A stretch of 64,000 bases of DNA from Desulfotignum sp. (lineage in GTDB: Bacteria; Desulfobacterota; Desulfobacteria; Desulfobacterales; Desulfobacteraceae): assembly GCA_011389575.1 (NCBI GenBank), contig JAABUB010000005.1, forward strand, positions 1-64,000, in the 5' to 3' direction. Position numbers and translations under genes: made by a program. Under the pieces are notes generated by a model, which saw only the letters and a list, made by a program, of their open reading frames with translations, did no database searches and had not been told where the DNA came from. Below are positions 18,255 to 27,483 of this stretch, in pieces. The stretch's first letter is position 1; each line of letters begins with the position of its first letter.

Positions 18255-19244
18255 TTATTTTAATCCTTTTGGTGTGAAAATTACGACCACATCATAGGCA
18301 GCCATGCCTTTGGGCAGAGGCGGCAAAGGACTGGCCCGCTGAATTGCCCGTTTGGCACTCTGGTCCAGGTACCGGTTGCCGGACCTTGTTTCATACACTA
18401 TATCTCTTATTTCCCCGTTTTTCAAAATTTTAATCAGAATCCGGACTTCAATATTCTGGTCCATGCCTGCCAGCATTTCATTGAACACCCAGTTCTGCTC
18501 AATAGCAGTTTTTAACAGCATTTTATACAAGTCAATGGGGCTGACCCCTTTTTTGCCTGCACCACCGGCATTGCCGGATCCCGCACTGGGGCCGTTGCCG
18601 TCTCCATCAGATGTGGTGACCCGGGTATCAGCATCCTGCTGTTTTACGGCCCGGGAAATCCGCTCCATGGCCCGGGCCAGCTGTTCTTTTTTTTGGGCCT
18701 CCATTTCATCAGCCAGTTTCTGTCTGGCTTTTTCCAGCTCTTTTCGGGGATCTGGTTCCGGTTTTGGCTGTGGTTCCGGTTTTTTTTTCTTTTTTTCAGG
18801 GGGTTTTCTGCTTTTTTGGGCCATCAGCTCCTCCAGGTTTTTGGGCTTGGTCTTAAGGCTGATATCCGGTTTCATTGTGGGCACAGGTTCCGGTTCTGCC
18901 GGTTTTTCCATAACCTCCTGTGAGGGCTGTTTTTCCGGCACAACCACTGCATTATCTGAATCAGCAGCCTGTTCCTGCTGAACGGTTTCCCGGGCCGGCA
19001 CAAATTCAGCAGGGTTCTGTTCCCCGCCGCCCGGTTCCCCCGGAGCAAAGGAAACCAGATCCACCTGCACCACCTCTGGGGCAGGATTGTGTATCTCAAA
19101 CTGAACAAACCATATGGCTGCAATAAAAAACAGCACATGGGCGAAAACGGAAATTGCCAGGTACACGGCCACCTGCCTGTTGCTGTGACTGGAACCGGCA
19201 AATCCATGGCCTTTTTTATCAGAAAATTGAAAAAGGGTATTCAT
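18255..19244 (-). CDS. tolA: TolA / TonB-type energy transducer
   Basis: 329 residues. One N-terminal membrane helix (about 26-47) is followed by a Pro/Glu/Lys-rich periplasmic arm with a coiled-coil part (KELEKARQKLADEMEAQK), then a C-terminal TonB/TolA-type domain (about 235-329, with IRDIVYETRSGNRYLDQSAKRA and SPLPPLPKG). It transmits proton-motive force from TolQR to TolB-Pal. The C-terminal domain is of the TonB-C type common outside the gammaproteobacteria; gene order makes TolA the better name. Confidence 0.9.
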   Translation of the reverse strand: MNTLFQFSDKKGHGFAGSSHSNRQVAVYLAISVFAHVLFFIAAIWFVQFEIHNPAPEVVQVDLVSFAPGEPGGGEQNPAEFVPARETVQQEQAADSDNAVVVPEKQPSQEVMEKPAEPEPVPTMKPDISLKTKPKNLEELMAQKSRKPPEKKKKKPEPQPKPEPDPRKELEKARQKLADEMEAQKKEQLARAMERISRAVKQQDADTRVTTSDGDGNGPSAGSGNAGGAGKKGVSPIDLYKMLLKTAIEQNWVFNEMLAGMDQNIEVRILIKILKNGEIRDIVYETRSGNRYLDQSAKRAIQRASPLPPLPKGMAAYDVVVIFTPKGLK

Positions 19245-19257
19245 TGGCTATAAGACA

Positions 19258-19674
19258 TCAGGAAGCATCGGTATCATCCGGAAGGGTTATCATCCCCAGG
19301 CTCTGCACCCCGGCTTTCTTGATCTGGGACATGACATTGACCACCACCCCGTAAGGAACTTTTTTGTCGGCTTTAAGATACACCGCACCGGTATCCATGT
19401 TCTCCAGAACAGCCCCGAGTTTCTGGGTGAGAAAAGCAGCAGACACCTCCTGGTTGTTGATATACACCTTCAGGTCATTGTCAATGGAGATGATCAGGTT
19501 GTCTTCACTGGCTGACAGCGGGGCTGCGGTTGCCACGGGCAGGTCCACATCCAGCCCCTGAACCATCATGGGAGCTGTTACCATGAAAATGATCAGCAGC
19601 ACCAGCATCACATCCACAAAAGGGGTAACATTGATATCTGACATTAACGGATCATTGCCGGATCCCGTCTGCAT
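19258..19674 (-). CDS. tolR: TolR / ExbD-family protein
   Basis: 138 residues. SDINVTPFVDVMLVLLIIFMVTAP holds the conserved Asp in the single transmembrane helix that carries protons in the TolQR motor. A periplasmic domain follows. It shares 1 bp with the tolQ stop. Confidence 0.95.
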   Translation of the reverse strand: MQTGSGNDPLMSDINVTPFVDVMLVLLIIFMVTAPMMVQGLDVDLPVATAAPLSASEDNLIISIDNDLKVYINNQEVSAAFLTQKLGAVLENMDTGAVYLKADKKVPYGVVVNVMSQIKKAGVQSLGMITLPDDTDAS

Positions 19675-20384
19675 TATGCCTCCATCTGTTTTTGCATGTC
19701 GCGTTCAATAATGTTTAAAAGATCGGAAGAAAAACTCTCCAGTTCCGAATCCAGGATGCGGATACGGTCTGTAAAATAATTGTAGGCGATCACCGCAGGA
19801 ATGGCTGCGGCAAGGCCGGCAGCCGTGGCGATCAGGGCCTCGGAAATACCCGGGGCCACCACGGCCAGACTGGCGGATCCGCTCAGCCCGATGCCCTGAA
19901 AGGTGTGCATGATACCCCATACCGTGCCGAAAAGCCCGATAAACGGGGCGGTGTTTCCCACAGTGGCCAAAAAAGGTACCAACTGCCTGAACCTTCTTAT
20001 CTCAACACCGATGGACCGGCGCAATGTCCGCTGGATACTGCCCATGGTCTGGAGATAGGAAGCTTCTGTCTTACATGCTTTGCCTGTCTTGCCATCCTTT
20101 TTTTCAGCCCTGGCCATTTCCATGTAAGTGGTGATAAAAATTCTGGCCACAGGACTTGCCCGCAACGCCTTGGCCTTGGCAAAGGCATCTGCCAGGGTCC
20201 GACACTGCCAGAAAATTTCTGTAAAATCCGCAGATTCCCGGAACGCTTTGCGGAGATAACGAAATTTTATAAAAACGATGGCCCAGGTGATGATGGAAAA
20301 AAACAGCAGCAGGAGCATGACAAATTTTACAACAGGCCCGGCATCCGTGAGCATGTAAAGCAATCCGATTGATTCTGTGGTCAT
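19674..20384 (-). CDS. tolQ: TolQ / ExbB-family proton channel protein
   Basis: 236 residues with three transmembrane segments (about 17-38, 135-160, 175-195). The MotA/TolQ/ExbB signature is seen in TVGNTAPFIGLFGTVWGIMHTF and ISEALIATAAGLAAAIPAVIAYNYF. It forms the motor with TolR and is the first gene of tolQRAB-pal-cpoB. An AGAGAGG site precedes the ATG. Confidence 0.95.
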   Translation of the reverse strand: MTTESIGLLYMLTDAGPVVKFVMLLLLFFSIITWAIVFIKFRYLRKAFRESADFTEIFWQCRTLADAFAKAKALRASPVARIFITTYMEMARAEKKDGKTGKACKTEASYLQTMGSIQRTLRRSIGVEIRRFRQLVPFLATVGNTAPFIGLFGTVWGIMHTFQGIGLSGSASLAVVAPGISEALIATAAGLAAAIPAVIAYNYFTDRIRILDSELESFSSDLLNIIERDMQKQMEA

Positions 20385-20428
20385 AAGTCCTCTCTTAAAT
20401 TACATCAGCACAAGATTTTATCAGATTA

Positions 20429-20455
20429 AGTATATGAGACAGGATATCCTGTCAA
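20429..20455 (-). promoter_or_regulatory. tol promoter with embedded 16-bp palindrome
   Basis: On the minus strand a perfect TTGACA (20455-20450) is followed by TATACT (20434-20429), with a 15-bp spacer, shorter than usual. The perfect palindrome GACAGGATATCCTGTC (20438-20453) overlaps the -35 and the spacer, the place where a repressor would block RNA polymerase. No obvious regulator gene is nearby. Confidence 0.5.
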
Positions 20456-20473
20456 GGCCAATTTCCAATGAAA

Positions 20474-20503
20474 AAGCCCCTTTAAACAGTGTCAAAGGGG
20501 CTT
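20474..20503 (-). terminator. Terminator after groEL
   Basis: A 10-bp perfect stem AAGCCCCTTT/AAAGGGGCTT with a 10-nt loop, followed on the minus strand by a T-run, about 43 bp after the groEL stop. A classic intrinsic terminator. Confidence 0.88.
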
Positions 20504-20545
20504 GTATCAGTCTTTATATACGAAATGAAACTTTTTTACATCAGG

Positions 20546-22195
<1,650 letters not shown>

Positions 22196-22318
22196 TCATC
22201 TCCATTATTTATTATATTAATTTTTTCATTTTTGCTTTTCGGGTATCATGTGTGTATCTACAGAAAATTATGGTCAATACGATTTTTTGTGACCAGGATT
22301 TTCCGTGATGCGATACAT

Positions 22319-22606
22319 TTATTCAATAATTCCCAGAACATCATCCTGGCGCAGGATCAGGTAGTCCTCACCATCGATTTTCACATCAGTTCCGCCGTAT
22401 TTGCTGAACAATACCCGGTCTCCGACTTTCACATCCATGGGCAGCAGCTTTCCATCCTCACCCATACGGCCGTTGCCTGTGGCAACAACCTTGCCTTCTG
22501 CCGGTTTTTCCTTAGCCGTGTCAGGGATGATAATCCCGCCCTTGGTTTTTTCATCTTCTGCAACACGCTGAACCAGAATTCTGTCACTCAGTGGTCTCAA
22601 ACTCAT
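22319..22606 (-). CDS. groES: Co-chaperonin GroES
   Basis: 95 residues. [15 protein letters not shown], the mobile loop around [16 protein letters not shown] and the C-terminal [17 protein letters not shown] are typical. It caps the GroEL ring. AAAGGAG precedes the ATG. It follows an FmdB-type gene by 66 bp. Confidence 0.98.
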   Translation of the reverse strand: MSLRPLSDRILVQRVAEDEKTKGGIIIPDTAKEKPAEGKVVATGNGRMGEDGKLLPMDVKVGDRVLFSKYGGTDVKIDGEDYLILRQDDVLGIIE

Positions 22607-22672
22607 GATACAATACTCCTTTTTGCGTTTTGGTTTGGTTGTATGGTTTTACATTGTAATGATCAACGTCTG

Positions 22673-22948
22673 CTATTTAGAATCCTCTTTTGTCTTTGCA
22701 GATGGGACTGCAGGCGTTGTTTCTGTAGGTGCGGATTGTGACTTGTCCGGGGAGTCTGTTTTTGTTTTTGTCCCGCCGTAGTCGGTGACATACCATCCAG
22801 ATCCCTTTAAATGAAAAGAACTGTGGGAAATAAGTTTTTCAAGGTGCCCCTTGCATTGGGGGCAGACCGCCATGGGGGGGTCTGAAATTTTCTGAAATGC
22901 TTCTTCAATGCGTTTACACGCTGAACACTGGTACTCGTAAACCGGCAT
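22673..22948 (-). CDS. FmdB-family putative zinc-ribbon protein
   Basis: 91 residues. MPVYEYQCSACKRIEEAFQKIS and VCPQCKGHLEKLIS give the CxxC...CxxC zinc ribbon of the FmdB/CxxC_CXXC_SSSS family, then FHLKGSGWYVTDYG and a Ser/Thr/Pro-rich disordered tail. The family's function is not firmly known; the name comes from a formamidase operon regulator. It may share a transcript with groESL. Confidence 0.85.
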   Translation of the reverse strand: MPVYEYQCSACKRIEEAFQKISDPPMAVCPQCKGHLEKLISHSSFHLKGSGWYVTDYGGTKTKTDSPDKSQSAPTETTPAVPSAKTKEDSK

Positions 22949-23056
22949 TTTCCTTTTCTCCCTTTTAACCGTAAATGACTGCTTGAAAAATCAATGATAA
23001 AGTAACAAGTCTTTTTCCCCTGTCAAGACACAGGATTTGAATTTTTTTTCCAGGGG

Positions 23057-23590
23057 TTACTGGCCATGGACAACACGCCATTTTTCAAAAAAATCAAATA
23101 TTTGGTTCATCCCTTCCATGGACAGGGGCTGCAGGATGGTATAGGTGAGGCCATGCACCTTTCTTTCTTCAGCAAAGGTCACGGATGCCTCTGATGCATG
23201 TTCATACCGGTGACTGAACGTAAGAAACCGGACCACATGCACCAGTTCATGCACCAGCACATACAAAAGAAACGGAAACAGGACCAGATTCCGGCGGGAT
23301 GTCACAGCAGACACAATGGCAGGGTCCTGGAGACAGACCGTGTACAGACTGAACCGGGAGGAACCCAATGGCACATCAGATTTTCTGCCCTCATATTTCA
23401 CCACCTGGGCAAAAGGACCTGTCACCTTTTCATGGGGGGCCAGATCCCTGGCTGTCTTTATGTCATAGCGGTTTTTAAGCCACTGGCCGGAAGACAGCTT
23501 ATAATAATTGTTCACCAGTTCTTCACAGATCAATACAGCCTGGTCCACCTGTTCCAGCTCTGCTCTGTTAAAATACCGGTCTGTTTTCAT
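23057..23590 (-). CDS. Unknown protein with HExxH metalloprotease-like motif
   Basis: 177 residues, not assigned to a named family. A hydrophobic segment YVLVHELVHVVRFLTF contains HELVH, the zincin pattern. A later Glu-containing stretch (HASEASVTFAEER) could hold the third zinc ligand. There is no signal peptide. The gene stands alone between fmdB and a palindromic element. Peptidase activity is a guess from the motif only; a structural role for the helix is equally possible. Confidence 0.6.
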   Translation of the reverse strand: MKTDRYFNRAELEQVDQAVLICEELVNNYYKLSSGQWLKNRYDIKTARDLAPHEKVTGPFAQVVKYEGRKSDVPLGSSRFSLYTVCLQDPAIVSAVTSRRNLVLFPFLLYVLVHELVHVVRFLTFSHRYEHASEASVTFAEERKVHGLTYTILQPLSMEGMNQIFDFFEKWRVVHGQ

Positions 23591-23612
23591 GTCATTGGGT
23601 TCCCTGCAAGAT

Positions 23613-23717
23613 CAGGGCAATCGCATGTAGTGCAATCTTTTTCAATTGACCGATGCCCGCCCCTGTGGGTGCCTTGGTCAATATATGTGGCCTTACATTT
23701 ACATGCTATTGCCCGGG
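23613..23717. repeat. Small palindromic element with terminal inverted repeats, copy 1
   Basis: CAGGGCAATCGCATGTA (23613-23629) is matched by the complement of TACATGCTATTGCCC (23700-23714) with one mismatch across the 15 shared positions. Inside lies a shorter inverted repeat ATTGACC/GGTCAAT (23645-23651 and 23676-23682). It fills most of the 230-bp gap downstream of the AURKAIP1-type gene's promoter region. The same ends recur around 36.13-36.29 kb. Confidence 0.6.
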
Positions 23718-23735
23718 ATATCGGGTAAAAAAAAA

Positions 23736-23766
23736 TTGGACATTTATCAGAACAATATGCTATTAT
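23736..23766 (+). promoter_or_regulatory. Candidate promoter of the small AURKAIP1-type gene
   Basis: An extended -10 TGCTATTAT (23758-23766) lies 19 bp after TTGGAC (23736-23741), about 55 bp upstream of the TTG start. The spacer is long; the extended -10 may compensate. Confidence 0.4.
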
Positions 23767-23820
23767 TTATGTTTAACCTGATACATTTCAAAATATCAAA
23801 ATACAAAGGAGGTGATTTTT

Positions 23821-23916
23821 TTGAGCAGTGTTATTAAAAAGAGAAGAAAAAAGATGCGCAAACATAAACACAGAAAGCTTCTTGCCAAAACACGGCACCA
23901 GAGAAAGAAGAAATAA
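23821..23916 (+). CDS. 31-residue AURKAIP1/COX24-domain protein
   Basis: Too short for the ORF track. TTG starts the reading SSVIKKRRKKMRKHKHRKLL, ending RHQRKKK and TAA. The start is set by a near-perfect AAAGGAGGTGA site. The Lys/Arg/His-rich pattern with KKRRKKMRKHK is that of the AURKAIP1/COX24 domain, known from mitochondrial small-subunit protein mS38 and annotated in many bacteria, where it probably binds ribosomal RNA. It is monocistronic with its own terminator. Confidence 0.85.
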   Translation: MSSVIKKRRKKMRKHKHRKLLAKTRHQRKKK

Positions 23917-23930
23917 GCATTTATTACTAG

Positions 23931-23967
23931 AAGGGTATCGGACCGGCTTTACCGATCCGATACCCTT
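23931..23967 (+). terminator. Terminator of the small AURKAIP1-type gene
   Basis: A perfect 12-bp stem AAGGGTATCGGA/TCCGATACCCTT with a 13-nt loop, 14 bp after the stop. The following tract (GTGTGTTTACTTT) is only moderately T-rich. It may also serve the convergent hflC. Confidence 0.8.
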
Positions 23968-24013
23968 GTGTGTTTACTTTATTACACAGACCTGTAGTGG
24001 TACAGGGCCCATC

Positions 24014-24982
24014 CTATTCTGCAACCCCCTTCATAAATTGCATCAGATCCGAATCTGTGGACAAAATCAATGTGCTGTCTTTTTCCAGGGCCTGGGAATA
24101 CAGATCCATGGTCTTTAAAAATGCATAAAATTCCGGATCTGTTCCATAGGCTGCGGCATAGATACCTGCTGCTTTTGCATCTGCCTTACCCTTTGTGGTC
24201 TGTGCGGTTTTATAGGCCTCAGAATTGATCTCCTGGAGGTCTTTTTCCTTTTCACCCCGGATGTTGCTGGCTTCTCCCCTGCCTTCGGCACGAAACTTTT
24301 CCGCAATCTGGTTTCTTTCTGCAATCATCCGGTCATAAACCGATCTTCTGACACTGTCAATATAGTTGATGCGCTTGATCTTTACATCCACCAGTTCAAT
24401 GCCGAACTCATCAAGTTTTTCGCTGGCCTGCTCAACAATACGGCGGGTAATTTCCTGCCGCCCCAGGTTTACGGTATACCGCACCCGGCTCGGCCGTTCC
24501 TCTTCCAACTGCTCTTCAGTGTCAATACCGAACCCCTCAAAGGTATCCATGGGCCGATCTGTATTGCGCACAATTTCAGCCAGGGGATAGGAGCTGATAA
24601 GGTTGCGCGTTGCCGGGTCAATAAGGTCATCCAGCCGTTTTTGCGCTGAAAATTCATCCCTTACCGTCTGAAAATAGGTTAAAGGATCGGTAATCCGCCA
24701 CCGGGCAAAGGTATCCACCCAGATATAGGTCTTGTCCCTGGTGGGGACCTGACCCGGACTGCCGTCCCATTCCAGCAGGTTTTTGGGAAAATAATTGGGC
24801 TTCTGGATAAAGGGTACCTTGAAATTCAATCCCGGCTCAGTGACCGGCTCTCCTGTAATTCTGCCGAACTGGGTGATGACCACCTGTTCGGTTTCATCCA
24901 CCACAAAGGCGGCATTGTAAACAACCACTGCCAGTATGACCAGAACAGCCACACCCAGTATTTTTATCTGCTGTGCATTCAT
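24014..24982 (-). CDS. hflC: HflC, modulator of FtsH protease
   Basis: 322 residues. An N-terminal membrane helix (about 9-27) is followed by a band-7/SPFH domain starting VVDETEQVVITQFGRI and a C-terminal coiled coil (QIAEKFRAEGRGEASNIRGEKEKD). HflC with HflK forms a large periplasmic-side cage around FtsH. The gene starts 3 bp after the hflK stop. Confidence 0.95.
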   Translation of the reverse strand: MNAQQIKILGVAVLVILAVVVYNAAFVVDETEQVVITQFGRITGEPVTEPGLNFKVPFIQKPNYFPKNLLEWDGSPGQVPTRDKTYIWVDTFARWRITDPLTYFQTVRDEFSAQKRLDDLIDPATRNLISSYPLAEIVRNTDRPMDTFEGFGIDTEEQLEEERPSRVRYTVNLGRQEITRRIVEQASEKLDEFGIELVDVKIKRINYIDSVRRSVYDRMIAERNQIAEKFRAEGRGEASNIRGEKEKDLQEINSEAYKTAQTTKGKADAKAAGIYAAAYGTDPEFYAFLKTMDLYSQALEKDSTLILSTDSDLMQFMKGVAE

Positions 24983-24985
24983 ATA

Positions 24986-26059
24986 TTATTCACCTTTTTG
25001 AAGAAATCTGTCCTGGATTGTTGATGCGGAATCTCCCATATTCAATAAAGGAAGCAGGTTTTTCTGATCCGCATCAATGATATATTTGGCCCCGATTTTC
25101 GGCAATACATCCAGCATGGTTTCAAGATACATCCGCTTGCGCGTCACATCCTCGGCCTGTTTATATTCTTCATAAATGGCCATGAATTTGCTGGCATCAC
25201 CCTGGGCCCGGTTCACCCGCTCGATGGCATACCCTTCTGCATCCTTGATCACCCGCTGGGCCTCGCCTCTGGCCAGGGGAACCGCTTTGTTGTATTCTTC
25301 TCTGGCCTTGTAGATGGTCTGTTCTTTTTCTTGGATCGCCTGGTTCACTTCATTAAAAGACGCCTGCACCGGTTCAGGCACATTGGTCTTTTTCAATTCA
25401 ATGTTCACAATGGCAATACCGGCTTTGGCATTGTCCAGTTCCGCCTGGAGCATCACCCTGGCAGCCGCGGCGATCTCCGCTCTTTCTGTGATCACCTCAT
25501 TGATGCTGCGGTCTCCCACCACGGTACGCATGGTGGCTTCGGACATGTTCCTGAGCAAAGAGGTGACATTTTCCACATTGAACAGATAGGCCCGGGGGTC
25601 GGCCCGCCGGTACTGAACAATCCAGGGTACCACGGCCACGTTCAGATCCCCGGTGAGCATCAAAGATGATTCAGATGCGTTTCCGTAAGCCCCTGTGCCT
25701 TCCAGGGCCTTGACGCCGAACTCTTCGGTTTCAGGGGTTCTGATGTTTACTTTTGTCACCTTTTCAATGCCCGAGGGCAGTTTAAAATTCAAGCCGGGCT
25801 GGACAGTACGGTTAAATTTCCCGAACCGCTGCACCACCCCCACCTCGCTTCTGTCAATGGTAAAAAAAGTGGAAGACCCCAGGTACAATACCAGCAGAAC
25901 AATAATGGCAAGGAAGATCCCCGGAAATTTAAATCCCTTGAATTTATTTAAAATTTCATCCATCTGCGGCGGCCTGGGCATCCCCGGTCCACCGCTGCCG
26001 CCTTTGTTCTGTTCATACTTTTGCTGATTTTCCCTCAGCTTTTCCCAATCCCAATTCAT
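24986..26059 (-). CDS. hflK: HflK, modulator of FtsH protease
   Basis: 357 residues. A Gly/Pro-rich cytoplasmic N-terminus (NKGGSGGPGMPRPP), one membrane helix (about 48-66), the SPFH domain (FTIDRSEVGVVQRFGKFN) and a long coiled coil with ARGEAQRVIKDAEGYAIERVNRA are present. It is the first gene of hflKC. The 229-bp gap to the divergent dciA-like gene is AT-rich and holds that gene's promoter; I did not find a clear hflK promoter. Confidence 0.95.
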   Translation of the reverse strand: MNWDWEKLRENQQKYEQNKGGSGGPGMPRPPQMDEILNKFKGFKFPGIFLAIIVLLVLYLGSSTFFTIDRSEVGVVQRFGKFNRTVQPGLNFKLPSGIEKVTKVNIRTPETEEFGVKALEGTGAYGNASESSLMLTGDLNVAVVPWIVQYRRADPRAYLFNVENVTSLLRNMSEATMRTVVGDRSINEVITERAEIAAAARVMLQAELDNAKAGIAIVNIELKKTNVPEPVQASFNEVNQAIQEKEQTIYKAREEYNKAVPLARGEAQRVIKDAEGYAIERVNRAQGDASKFMAIYEEYKQAEDVTRKRMYLETMLDVLPKIGAKYIIDADQKNLLPLLNMGDSASTIQDRFLQKGE

Positions 26060-26227
26060 AAAATACTTTCCTGTTTGTAAATTTTGCTTTAAAAAATCAA
26101 GAATGATTGATTACTCCTGAAAACATAATTACCAAATGTATAATTATCACGGCAAAAACGCAATATTTATTTGCAGCAGATCCTGCACATTCGCATCAAT
26201 CATGCCAGACGCCAGTGCATAATTGTG

Positions 26228-26256
26228 TTGTCAAAACAATACCGGGCCTGTATACT
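26228..26256 (+). promoter_or_regulatory. Sigma70-type promoter for dciA-trmN6
   Basis: TTGTCA (26228-26233) and TATACT (26251-26256) with an ideal 17-bp spacer, about 33 bp upstream of the dciA-like start. Confidence 0.65.
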
Positions 26257-26288
26257 GTATATTGATATTTTAACACAGGATGTGACAG

Positions 26289-26609
26289 GTGAATAACAAA
26301 GAAAACAGCCATAAGCTGATCCATATCAGTGACATACTCAAAACCGCTTTGAAAAAATACCGGCCTGCCGGAGATACGGACATGACACGGATCTGGGATA
26401 TCTGGGATACGGCAGTGGGCAGGCCCATTGCCATGAATGCCAAACCCGATACCTTTAAAGACGGTGTTCTGATTGTCAATGTATCCAGCTCATCCTGGAT
26501 TCACCAGCTCAAATTTCTGGAAAAACAGATCATCTCCAATATCAACCAGCACATGGAGTCCTGTCTGATCCGGCAGATCCGTTTTAAAATTGGAAACATA
26601 CACAGCTGA
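26289..26609 (+). CDS. DciA-like (DUF721) protein
   Basis: 106 residues. ISDILKTALKKYRP, RIWDIWDTAVGRPIAMNAKP and VLIVNVSSSSWIHQLKFLEKQII follow the DUF721 pattern (the W...VG...A...P core and V..S..W..L stretch). DciA proteins load or recruit the replicative helicase DnaB in bacteria lacking DnaC. The start shown is the first in the ORF, probably GTG with an AGG upstream. It overlaps the next gene by 20 bp. Confidence 0.75.
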   Translation: MNNKENSHKLIHISDILKTALKKYRPAGDTDMTRIWDIWDTAVGRPIAMNAKPDTFKDGVLIVNVSSSSWIHQLKFLEKQIISNINQHMESCLIRQIRFKIGNIHS

Positions 26610-27312
26610 CACCCTGTTCGATCCCCCGCTGACCATTTTTCAGCCCAAAACCGGTTACCGGTTTTCTTTGGATCCACTCATTCTGGCGGCCCATATCCAC
26701 CCTGCCCGCGGAGACCGGATCATCGACATGGGCTGTGGCTGCGGTATTATCAGCCTTATCCTCGGTGTTCGTCACCAGAATATACATATCACAGGTGTTG
26801 AAATCCAGAAAAACCTTGCTTTGCTGGCCCAAAAAAATACTGTGCAAAACCGGCTGGACAGCCGGATCCATATACTTCACCAGGATATTCGGAACCTTTC
26901 CCGGACAGAGATCACACAACCGGCTGAGATCATTGTATCCAATCCCCCTTACAAAAAAAAAGCCACCGGCCGCCTGAACCCGGACACAAAAAAAGCCCTG
27001 GCCCGGCATGAAATCACCCTGGACATCGCCACCCTGGTGGACAAAGCAGCCCTGTTTGTAAAACCCGGCGGACAGCTCTGCCTGATTTTTCCCGCCCCCC
27101 GTATGGAGGAACTGATCCTGTGCCTCACCTCTGCAGGATTTGCCCCCCACTGGATACGCCTGGTCCATTTCAGGCCCGCAGGTCCTGCCCAACGGGTTCT
27201 GGTCAGTGCTGTCAAATCAGACGATATATCCTGCACAACCCGCTCACCCCTTCATCTCTACAACCCGGACCACACCCCCACAGAGGACCATCTCAGACTG
27301 TTACGTTTGTAG
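26590..27312 (+). CDS. trmN6: tRNA1(Val) (adenine37-N6)-methyltransferase-like protein
   Basis: 240 residues. QPKTGYRFSLDPLILAAHI is the typical YfiC/TrmN6 N-terminus. The SAM-binding loop is DMGCGCGIISLIL and the N6-adenine methylase motif is SNPPYKKKATGR. Known members methylate A37 of tRNA1(Val). Other class I methyltransferases share these motifs, so the substrate is inferred. Confidence 0.82.
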   Translation: METYTADTLFDPPLTIFQPKTGYRFSLDPLILAAHIHPARGDRIIDMGCGCGIISLILGVRHQNIHITGVEIQKNLALLAQKNTVQNRLDSRIHILHQDIRNLSRTEITQPAEIIVSNPPYKKKATGRLNPDTKKALARHEITLDIATLVDKAALFVKPGGQLCLIFPAPRMEELILCLTSAGFAPHWIRLVHFRPAGPAQRVLVSAVKSDDISCTTRSPLHLYNPDHTPTEDHLRLLRL

Positions 27313-27340
27313 TTTTGCATCCAGACCCCTGCTTTAATCC

Positions 27341-27369
27341 TTGACACAGGAACAAAAAGGTACTAATTT
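27341..27369 (+). promoter_or_regulatory. Sigma70-type promoter for tRNA-Ser/dnaX
   Basis: A perfect TTGACA (27341-27346), a 17-bp spacer and TAATTT (27364-27369) lie about 20 bp upstream of the tRNA 5' end. Confidence 0.65.
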
Positions 27370-27388
27370 ACCCGGATTAATTGACAAA

Positions 27389-27479
<91 letters not shown>

Positions 27480-27483
27480 CACC

